This document shows, piece after piece, positions 1 through 5,474 of a DNA stretch of 11,278 bases (its first letter is position 1; the number at the start of each line of letters is the position of its first letter). The notes under the pieces were generated by a model. That model did no database searches and was not told the origin of the DNA. It was given only the letters and a program-made list of their open reading frames with translations. The DNA is from an uncultured Aliarcobacter sp. (GTDB lineage Bacteria > Campylobacterota > Campylobacteria > Campylobacterales > Arcobacteraceae): contig CANRCH010000045.1 in assembly GCA_947629065.1 (NCBI GenBank), positions 1 through 11,278 of the forward strand, in the 5' to 3' direction. The position numbers and the translations under genes are program-made.

Positions 1-450
1 TTTACAAGAGTTATTGATGAGATAAAAGCTTTAAATAGTTTTGACTTTTTAATAATTGATACAGGTGCTGGATTAAACTCTTATGTAAAAGAGTTTTTAA
101 GTGTTTCAGATAATATTTTGGCAATTAGCACAACAGATCCTAGCTCAATTACCGATGTTTATACACTAATGAAAATGTTAAGTATTGATAAAAAATCTTT
201 GATGCTATGTTTTAATCATACAAATTCATATGAAATTGGAAGTAAAATTTCTCAATCTTTATTAGCACTAGCCAAAAAAAATAGTTTAAATAGCGAATTT
301 ATGGTAAAATATTTAGGCAATCTTTCAAGCTCAACAAATTTGGCAACTACAAGTAGATTAAGAAAACTATTTGTTAAAGAGTTTTCAAATGAAAACTTTA
401 GTTTAGAACTTGAAAAAATATCAAACAAGGTAATAGAAAATATTGAATAA
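1..450 (+). CDS. flhG: FlhG (FleN/YlxH) MinD-like ATPase, C-terminal part; 5' end outside the window
   Basis: The reading frame is open from base 1 and ends at TAA 448-450, giving the last 149 residues of a MinD/ParA-family P-loop ATPase. A Walker B-type strand (FDFLIIDTGAG) lies at 40-72. It is followed by a MinD-like segment, ISTTDPSSITDVYTLMK, about 50 bases later. DTGAG in place of the DTPAG of division MinD is typical of FlhG. The Walker A motif and about half of the protein lie upstream. FlhG-type proteins cycle with the SRP-like GTPase FlhF at the membrane and limit the number or position of flagella. In Campylobacterota flhG normally follows flhF, which would sit just to the left. The downstream flagellar genes support FlhG over a chromosome-partitioning ParA. 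An internal TTG at 118 is in frame but lies inside the conserved domain, so it is not the true start. Confidence 0.88.
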   Translation, partial: FTRVIDEIKALNSFDFLIIDTGAGLNSYVKEFLSVSDNILAISTTDPSSITDVYTLMKMLSIDKKSLMLCFNHTNSYEIGSKISQSLLALAKKNSLNSEFMVKYLGNLSSSTNLATTSRLRKLFVKEFSNENFSLELEKISNKVIENIE

Positions 451-511
451 ACTAGATGTTTTTGGAAGAATCTATAAAAACTTTTTTACTGTTAAAGGCA
501 AACAATGGTAA
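443..511 (+). CDS. Possible 22-codon ORF bridging flhG and the next gene (speculative)
   Basis: A TTG-started frame (peptide beginning MNKLDVFGRIYKN, ending KGKQW) overlaps the last 8 bases of flhG, and its TAA at 509-511 overlaps the first 7 bases of the next gene. Both junctions look like those of a translationally coupled operon, and it fills the only sizeable gap in the window. A weak AAGG lies at 427-430, 12 bases before the TTG. Against it, an open frame of this length arises often by chance in DNA this AT-rich, and the start codon is not ATG. It could instead be a remnant or shifted N-terminus of the downstream membrane protein. The peptide is basic, with no recognised family. Confidence 0.22.
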   Translation: MNKLDVFGRIYKNFFTVKGKQW

Positions 512-831
512 TTGAGAGATTTTCTCAAGGATTAGTAAATAGTGGTATATTTAAAGTATATATTGCTACTGGTTTTTTTGCTAGTTTAATATTTTTTACA
601 CTTAATGCTGAACTTTTTACACCTTTAGAGATGTTATTTGGTATAATATTTATAACACTTGTATTAAAGGCATTAAGTAATGTGATGTTATCTTTGATTA
701 TTAGTCTATTTAGTCTGGACAATAAACGAGAAGAGTTTGAGTTTAAATATAATGAGGACAAAATACAAGCCCTCTTAAATGAACTTGTAATCAAAGAAGT
801 AAGCGATTCAAACGATAAAGAACAAAAATAG
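505..831 (+). CDS. Small two-helix membrane protein of unknown function in the flagellar cluster
   Basis: This 108-residue protein is not recognised by family. It has a short amphipathic N-terminus, two hydrophobic stretches at about residues 16-34 and 41-69, and a charged, acidic/lysine-rich cytoplasmic-looking tail from about residue 71 (DNKREEFEFKYNEDK). The C-terminal 25 residues look helical and polar. It starts at the first ATG after in-frame stops at 475 and 493, with a weak AAGG upstream. Its stop codon lies within the ribosome site of fliE, so the two are probably cotranscribed. From memory, Campylobacter jejuni and Helicobacter pylori also have a small putative membrane protein gene directly after flhG and before fliA; this may be the positional counterpart. 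That link rests on gene order only. A role in polar placement or motor assembly is a guess. Confidence 0.75.
   Translation: MVIERFSQGLVNSGIFKVYIATGFFASLIFFTLNAELFTPLEMLFGIIFITLVLKALSNVMLSLIISLFSLDNKREEFEFKYNEDKIQALLNELVIKEVSDSNDKEQK
639..647 (+). promoter_or_regulatory. Extended -10-like TGGTATAAT (weak internal promoter candidate)
   Basis: TGGTATAAT matches an extended -10 box (TGnTATAAT). There is no recognisable -35 box, which is common for sigma-70 promoters in Campylobacterota. It lies inside the small membrane protein gene, about 190 bases before fliE, so it could serve fliE and the genes after it. In sequence this AT-rich such matches are frequent by chance. Confidence 0.15.
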
Positions 832-834
832 GAG
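830..834 (+). promoter_or_regulatory. Ribosome binding site of fliE
   Basis: AGGAG lies 6 bases before the fliE ATG and overlaps the TAG stop of the preceding gene. It is one of the two strongest Shine-Dalgarno sequences in the window and fixes the fliE start. Confidence 0.75.
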
Positions 835-840
835 TAGAAA

Positions 841-1158
841 ATGGAAATTTTATCAGGAATTAACTCTTTAAATAATTTAAGCTCTATTGGATTAAATAAA
901 GAACAAAATAGTGATTTAAATAGTGAGATAGCACCTTCACAATCATTTCAAAACTATTTAAATAAAGCACTTTTAGAAGTAAATGAAACTCAGGTTGAAG
1001 GATATAATGCTATGCAAGATATTGCAACTGGAAAAACAACAAATCTTCAAGAAGCTGTTCAAAGAATTGAAGAGGCTGAATTATCTTTAAAACTAGCACT
1101 TGAAGTTAAAAACAAAGGAATAGCAGCCTTTAGAGAAATTACAAGAATGCAAATATAA
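841..1158 (+). CDS. fliE: FliE, flagellar MS-ring/rod junction protein
   Basis: FliE is a small export substrate that links the FliF MS ring to the proximal rod and forms the first layer assembled on the export gate. The 105 residues are normal for the family. The N-terminal 35 residues are variable. The conserved part starts near residue 36 with SFQNYLNKALLEVNETQ. The helical C-terminus has the family hallmarks: LQEAVQRIEEAELSLKLA at residues 69-86 and an ending in AAFREITRMQI. There is no cysteine and no signal peptide, as expected for a type III substrate. It sits 9 bases after the small membrane protein gene and 14 before flgC. The usual order flgB-flgC-fliE is altered: fliE comes first and flgB is absent here. 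Confidence 0.96.
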   Translation: MEILSGINSLNNLSSIGLNKEQNSDLNSEIAPSQSFQNYLNKALLEVNETQVEGYNAMQDIATGKTTNLQEAVQRIEEAELSLKLALEVKNKGIAAFREITRMQI

Positions 1159-1161
1159 TTT

Positions 1162-1166
1162 AGGAG
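1162..1166 (+). promoter_or_regulatory. Ribosome binding site of flgC
   Basis: AGGAG is 6 bases before the flgC ATG, within the 14-base gap after fliE. It is a strong site and supports the chosen start. Confidence 0.75.
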
Positions 1167-1172
1167 CATAAT

Positions 1173-1634
1173 ATGAGTTTATTTGATGGATATAATGTTT
1201 CAATCTCAGGAATGAGTGCTCAAAGAACAAGAATAAATGTAGTAAGTGCAAATATTGCAAATGCAAAAACAACTCACACAGCTGAAGGTGGACCATATAA
1301 AAAACAGCAAGTGGTTTTTCATGATATTTTACTTGCAAACTCTAAAAAAACAAATACAAATGAGATAGAGACTACAAATAGCAAACAAAGTGATTTATCT
1401 TTAAGAGGAGTTGGAGTTAAATCAATTATTCAAAGTGATGCAAAGCCAGTTTTAAGATATGATCCAGCTCACCCAGATGCCAATGAAAAAGGTTATGTAG
1501 CATATCCAGATATAAATCCTGTTGTTGAAATGGTTGATTTAATTGAGGCTATGAGATCTTATGAAGCAAATGTTTCAGCTTTTAATACTCATAAATCTAT
1601 TGATACTAAAACATTAGATATTTTAAATACTTAA
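1173..1634 (+). CDS. flgC: FlgC, proximal rod protein
   Basis: FlgC is one of the proximal rod proteins, exported through the flagellar type III channel and assembled on FliE. Its 153 residues fit the family. The N-terminal rod-family helix is clear (SGMSAQRTRINVVSANIANA, residues 12-31), with the ANIAN element shared by rod and hook proteins. It is followed by GGPYKKQQVVF. The C-terminal signature VVEMVDLIEAMRSYEANVSA at residues 117-136 matches FlgC. There are no cysteines. The usual partner FlgB does not lie next to it, unlike in most flagellar operons, and should be sought elsewhere in the genome. FliK follows after 10 bases. Confidence 0.96.
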   Translation: MSLFDGYNVSISGMSAQRTRINVVSANIANAKTTHTAEGGPYKKQQVVFHDILLANSKKTNTNEIETTNSKQSDLSLRGVGVKSIIQSDAKPVLRYDPAHPDANEKGYVAYPDINPVVEMVDLIEAMRSYEANVSAFNTHKSIDTKTLDILNT

Positions 1635-1644
1635 GGTTTGAATT

Positions 1645-3663
1645 ATGGAAGCAATTGATATTTTTACAAGTGAAACGCAAAGTGATTCAACATCACTTTT
1701 AGGTGGTAGTTCAAAAGATGGAGAAAAGACAACTCCCTCTTTGTTTGATTCGCTTTTAAAATCTTCTGTTGCAAAAAACAGTTCTGTAAGTGAATTTGAA
1801 GAGAACAAAAAAATAGAAACAAAAACTATGGAAAATGTAAATTTAGAAAAAGCTTTAGGTACAGGTGGATCAATATCTTTGCTAGATAAACTTTTGGTTG
1901 AAGCAAAAACACAAATGGGTGAAAATCTTGTAGTTGAAGAAGATGCAACTATTGAAGAACCAAAAAAGTTTATTGATGATTTAAAAAGTAGCATAGAGGA
2001 GAAAATTGAATCGAAACCTATAAATAATGCAACACTTCAAGAAACATTAAAAAATGAAGAAGAGCTTAATAAAAAACCTGAAATTAAAGTAGAAAATAAT
2101 TTAGAAGAAAAATCTGAAGTAAAACCTGAAAATAAATTAGAAATAAAAGATAACAGTAAAGCAGAAGTAAAACCACAAAATCCAAGCAGTTTACTAGATA
2201 AACTACTTTTTGATGCAAAAAAAGAGATAGATGCAACAGTTGAGCAAAAAGTAGATAAGAGTATAAATAGTGAAATAAAAGATGAAAAACCAATCAATTT
2301 ACTAGATAAACTTTTAAATGAAGCAAAAAAAGATTTACAAAATAATCAAGAAGTAAAAGTTAATAAAGACTCTATTCCATCAAATATAGAGCAAAAAACT
2401 GAAATCAAAGCAGATTCAAAAATTGAAGTAAAAATAGAGAATCAAAGCTCTCTTTTAGATAAATTAATAAGTGATGCAAAAAATATTGTAGAAGTTGAAA
2501 AGAAAGCTTTAGATAATGTTACGAAAATAGAAGTTGTAGAAACTACAAAAATAGAGACTTCTGAAGAGCAAAAAGAGCAGATAAAAACTACAAATATAGA
2601 AAATAAAACTTTAAACAGTAGCACTGTAATAGTAGATACAAAAATAACTGAAACAAAAGAAGCTAAAGCTGTTTTACCAACGCAAGAGATTAAAAATGAA
2701 CCAATAGTAAAAAAATCATTAATGGATGCATTAATAGAAAATGTTAAACAAAAACAAGATGAATTCTCTTCAAAAAATAGTGATTTAACTTTACAAACAA
2801 ATCAAACTACAAAACCAAATGCACAAAAAGAACTAGCTTCTAGTATGTTTTTAAGTGAACAAAAAGCACAAGTTGTAAATCAGTTAAATCTAAATAAAAA
2901 TGAAGCAATGAATATTTTAAACAATGCAAATACATTAGAAGATGTAGAAAAAAGTGCAAAACTTCTTGATTTAGATGCAAGTGAAGCTGAACTTAAACAG
3001 ACAAAACCGCTAAGTGAATTAGAAAAAAAAGATTTACAAAAAGATTCAGTTGATAAAAAAACTATTTTAGATAGCTTATTAAATGAAAAAAATATTAGAA
3101 GTGTTGATGTAAGAAATTTAATCACAAAATCAGTTGAAGCTAGTAATGCTTTAATTGAAAATAGTATAAAAATAGCTGATGATGTAAAATTAAATGTAAA
3201 CGCACCACTATCTTTTGATATTCAATCAAAAATTATTGGTGCAAGACAACAAATGACTCATATGATGTCAGATATAGCAAGACAGATGTATGAAAATTAT
3301 AGACCACCAATTACAGTATTTAGAATTAATTTAAATCCAGGAAATCTTGGAGCAATTGCAGTATTAATGAAAAATGAGAGAAATAGCGAGATGAGTATTA
3401 CGATGAGTGTATCAAATAATGCAACACTTGATGCACTAGTAGAGAATCAAAATCAGCTTAGAAACTCTCTTCAAAAAACATTTGATGAAAATACTAAGTT
3501 CAATTTTAACTTCAACTCTTCAAGTGATGATCAAAGAAATCAAGATAGTAGAAGAGACGATGGACAAAGAAATCAACAAAATGAACATATTGATACAGAT
3601 ACAATTTTAAAAATTCAAGAAGAGAATAAAGAATTAGAAGATAGAGTTTTAGAATATCTATAA
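1645..3663 (+). CDS. fliK: FliK, hook-length control protein with internal LLDKLL-type repeats
   Basis: FliK acts as an exported molecular ruler that sets hook length and, through its C-terminal domain, makes FlhB switch from hook to filament substrates. The C-terminal Flg_hook-type domain lies at about residues 535-612, with the core ITVFRINLNPGNLGAIAVLM at 556-575 and an Asn/Gln-rich helix after it. The last 60 residues form a polar, charged tail. Residues 50-480 are a long Lys/Glu-rich, low-complexity region that probably acts as an extended ruler. It carries about seven copies of a short amphipathic motif. No cysteine or tryptophan occurs in 672 residues. ATG 1645 follows AAGG at 1633-1636, which overlaps the flgC stop. 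The family call rests on the C-terminal domain and on the position directly before fliR and flhB, because FliK N-termini are barely conserved. Confidence 0.9.
   Translation: MEAIDIFTSETQSDSTSLLGGSSKDGEKTTPSLFDSLLKSSVAKNSSVSEFEENKKIETKTMENVNLEKALGTGGSISLLDKLLVEAKTQMGENLVVEEDATIEEPKKFIDDLKSSIEEKIESKPINNATLQETLKNEEELNKKPEIKVENNLEEKSEVKPENKLEIKDNSKAEVKPQNPSSLLDKLLFDAKKEIDATVEQKVDKSINSEIKDEKPINLLDKLLNEAKKDLQNNQEVKVNKDSIPSNIEQKTEIKADSKIEVKIENQSSLLDKLISDAKNIVEVEKKALDNVTKIEVVETTKIETSEEQKEQIKTTNIENKTLNSSTVIVDTKITETKEAKAVLPTQEIKNEPIVKKSLMDALIENVKQKQDEFSSKNSDLTLQTNQTTKPNAQKELASSMFLSEQKAQVVNQLNLNKNEAMNILNNANTLEDVEKSAKLLDLDASEAELKQTKPLSELEKKDLQKDSVDKKTILDSLLNEKNIRSVDVRNLITKSVEASNALIENSIKIADDVKLNVNAPLSFDIQSKIIGARQQMTHMMSDIARQMYENYRPPITVFRINLNPGNLGAIAVLMKNERNSEMSITMSVSNNATLDALVENQNQLRNSLQKTFDENTKFNFNFNSSSDDQRNQDSRRDDGQRNQQNEHIDTDTILKIQEENKELEDRVLEYL
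1738..3090 (+). repeat. Seven-copy degenerate SLLDKLLxxAK motif within FliK
   Basis: Copies, by protein residue: 32-44 (SLFDSLLKSSVAK), 78-88 (SLLDKLLVEAK), 182-193 (SLLDKLLFDAKK), 218-229 (NLLDKLLNEAKK), 269-279 (SLLDKLISDAK), 358-368 (SLMDALIENVK) and 473-482 (TILDSLLNEK). The DNA starts are 1738, 1876, 2188, 2296, 2449, 2716 and 3061. Copies 2-4 share the DNA word CTAGATAAACT. Spacers vary from about 100 to 345 bases and are filled with Lys/Glu-rich sequence. The outer copies are the most diverged, as if the central ones were copied more recently. Confidence 0.85.
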
Positions 3664-4413
3664 ATGGAAGCACTGATTTCTTTACTTAATGAGGAGGTTT
3701 TATATCAATTCCTTCTCCTTCTTGCAAGAGTTTTATCTTTTGTAGCATTTATGCCAGTTTTTGGACATACAGCTGTAAATGCAAATATTAGGGTCGCACT
3801 AGCATTTTTTTTAACTCTATTCATATATCCACTTGTAGAAGTGCAAAACAATATAAATCAAACAAACTTTATGTTGGCATTAATATCTGAAATTTCTTTA
3901 GGTTTAGTTGCTTCATTTTTAGTAAATATTATTTTTTCAGCTGTTAGGATTATTGGGGAGTTTGTTGAATACTCAACAGCACTTTCAATGGCTATGATGT
4001 TTGATCCAACTACAGGATCTCAAGAGGGATTAATTGCTAAACTTCTTTTTTGGATAGCACTTGTACTATTTTTTCAAACAGGAATGTATGAGATGACTAT
4101 TGTTATTTTAGTAAAAAGCTTCTCTATGATTCATTTAGGAACTTTTGATATATTCTCTTTTGATGGTGTTAATCTAGCGATTATTGAGATAAATAGAATG
4201 TTATCTTTTGCTTTTGCTTTTGCTTTACCACTATTTTTTATTGGTTTTATAATGGATGTTTATTACGGTTATGGAACAAAATCAATGCCAGCTTTTTCAC
4301 CTTTTGTGATTACATTTCAGTTGAAATTTGCTTTAATTTTTGTATTTTTAATTTTGGGAATGGAAATACTTGCAGAGTCTTTTACAGAGTACTTTATAGA
4401 GAAGTTTCAATAG
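3664..4413 (+). CDS. fliR: FliR, flagellar type III export-gate membrane protein
   Basis: FliR assembles with FliP and FliQ into the helical export gate at the centre of the MS ring. The 249 residues are typical of the family. Hydrophobic segments lie at about residues 12-34, 42-59, 70-98, 124-147, 178-200 and 211-235. The family-like central loop is visible: YSTALSMAMMFDPTTGSQEG at 103-122, leading into FWIALVLFFQTGMYEM. The ATG directly abuts the fliK stop (TAAATG) and there is no clear Shine-Dalgarno sequence, so translation probably depends on ribosomes arriving from fliK. In the C-terminal part, the region where many FliR proteins have a PQxN-type motif reads SMPAFSPFVITFQLK (residues 207-221), which looks diverged. 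FlhB follows after 9 bases, a common order. Confidence 0.94.
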   Translation: MEALISLLNEEVLYQFLLLLARVLSFVAFMPVFGHTAVNANIRVALAFFLTLFIYPLVEVQNNINQTNFMLALISEISLGLVASFLVNIIFSAVRIIGEFVEYSTALSMAMMFDPTTGSQEGLIAKLLFWIALVLFFQTGMYEMTIVILVKSFSMIHLGTFDIFSFDGVNLAIIEINRMLSFAFAFALPLFFIGFIMDVYYGYGTKSMPAFSPFVITFQLKFALIFVFLILGMEILAESFTEYFIEKFQ

Positions 4414-4415
4414 GA
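4412..4415 (+). promoter_or_regulatory. Ribosome binding site of flhB
   Basis: AGGA overlaps the TAG stop of fliR and lies 7 bases before the flhB ATG, implying coupling of the two genes. Confidence 0.55.
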
Positions 4416-4422
4416 ATAAAAT

Positions 4423-5472
4423 ATGGCTGATGATCAAGAAAAAACAGAAGAACCTACAAGTAAGAAAATTGAAGATGCCAAAAAAGAGGGAAATGTAGGA
4501 AAATCTGCTGAAGTAGTTGGTGCTGCTGTTCTGCTTTTTGGGACACTTTATCTGCTATTTTTCTCAAGCTTTTCACTTCTTGAAATAAAAAAACTAATGA
4601 TGTACTCATTTAGCTTTATTGGAAGTGAAGTGGATGGACCTTTATATTTTTCTTTAGTTTTTTCTGTGGGAATGACTCTTTTAAAAGCACTTGCACCTGT
4701 GTTTATAATAGTATTTATTCTATCTTTAGTTGCAAATTGGGTGCAGTTTGGATTTATTGCAGTTCCATTAAAACTAGATCTTCAAAAACTAGATCCAATT
4801 AAAGGTTTTAAAAATATTTTTAGTCTTAAAAAACTTCTTGAAGCTTTGAAATTAACTCTAAAACTAACTATTATAATTGGCGTTATGTTTTTACTTTTTT
4901 CTTTGACTTACCAAGACTTTTTAAGAATGATGCAGCAAGAGACAATGGCGACTTTAGAAAGTATAATAGCATTAATAATCTACTTTGTTTTAACTATTCT
5001 TTTTATTATTATTATTTTTGCTATAATAGATTTTTACTTTACAAAATTTTATTATATAAAGTCTTTAAAAATGAGCAAACAAGAGATTAAAGATGAGTAT
5101 AAGAATATGGAGGGAGATCCTCAAGTAAAGGGAAGAATTAGAAGAATTCAGATGCAAATGGCACAAAAAAGAATGATGAGTAGTGTTCCAGAAGCCGATG
5201 TAATTATCACAAATCCAACACACTATGCAGTTGCCCTAGCTTATGATAATAGTAAAAATAAAGCACCTCTTGTTTTAGCTAAAGGGATAGATTTTATTGC
5301 TTTAAGAATAAAAGAGGTAGCAAGAGAACACGATATTCCAATAATAGAAAATCCTAGTCTTGCTAGAAGTTTATTTGATCAAATAGAAGTTGATAAAGAG
5401 ATTCCAAGTGAGTTTTATAAAGCTATGGCTGAGGTTTTCTCTTATGTATATGAGTTGAAAAAAAGAGGTTAA
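4423..5472 (+). CDS. flhB: FlhB, export-gate protein and substrate-specificity switch
   Basis: FlhB regulates the flagellar export gate and changes substrate class when FliK signals hook completion. The 349 residues match the family. The polar N-terminus has the classic KTEEPTSKKIEDAKKEGNVG (residues 7-26). Four membrane spans lie at about 30-50, 76-106, 145-162 and 180-207. The cytoplasmic domain follows, with the autocleavage motif NPTH at residues 264-267 (DNA 5212-5223) inside ITNPTHYAVALAY. Cleavage is expected between Asn264 and Pro265, as known for the family. Further conserved parts are APLVLAKGIDFIALRIKEVA at 281-300 and IIENPSLARSLF. There is no cysteine. Its regulator FliK is encoded two genes upstream. 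The stop codon is 2 bases before the next start. Confidence 0.97.
   Translation: MADDQEKTEEPTSKKIEDAKKEGNVGKSAEVVGAAVLLFGTLYLLFFSSFSLLEIKKLMMYSFSFIGSEVDGPLYFSLVFSVGMTLLKALAPVFIIVFILSLVANWVQFGFIAVPLKLDLQKLDPIKGFKNIFSLKKLLEALKLTLKLTIIIGVMFLLFSLTYQDFLRMMQQETMATLESIIALIIYFVLTILFIIIIFAIIDFYFTKFYYIKSLKMSKQEIKDEYKNMEGDPQVKGRIRRIQMQMAQKRMMSSVPEADVIITNPTHYAVALAYDNSKNKAPLVLAKGIDFIALRIKEVAREHDIPIIENPSLARSLFDQIEVDKEIPSEFYKAMAEVFSYVYELKKRG
5464..5468 (+). promoter_or_regulatory. Ribosome binding site supporting a TTG start
   Basis: AGAGG lies in the last codons of flhB, 6 bases before TTG 5475. This spacing, and the signal peptide that begins exactly at the TTG, decide the start of the following gene. 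Confidence 0.6.
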
Positions 5473-5474
5473 TT

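Noticed and set aside
274..281. Homopolymer runs: A8 in flhG, T8 in fliR near 3805, A8 in fliK near 3023, as possible phase-variation tracts
   Set aside because: Runs of this length are expected in DNA this AT-rich. Known contingency tracts in Campylobacterota are mostly longer G/C runs, and all frames here are intact.
118..450. A separate short gene starting at TTG 118
   Set aside because: The frame is open back to base 1 and the upstream residues form the Walker B strand of FlhG, so this is an internal codon of a partial gene.
476..490. AAAAACTTTTTT after flhG as a possible terminator
   Set aside because: The A/T-only arms form a negligible stem without GC pairs or a proper loop, and the next gene starts 15 bases later in the same direction.
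525..794. Antisense open frame opposite the small membrane protein gene
   Set aside because: It is a complement shadow: no ribosome site, no recognisable protein, and the sense frame has membrane helices and operon context.
2037..2624. Several antisense open frames within fliK, rich in Ser/Phe/Leu
   Set aside because: These are mirror images of the Lys/Glu-rich coding repeats, whose complement seldom contains stops. The composition is that of a shadow, not a gene.
4537..4556. Sigma-54-like TGGGACACTTTATCTGCT in flhB
   Set aside because: The GG and GC dinucleotides are 11 or more bases apart instead of the required 10, and the site is inside a gene far from a start.
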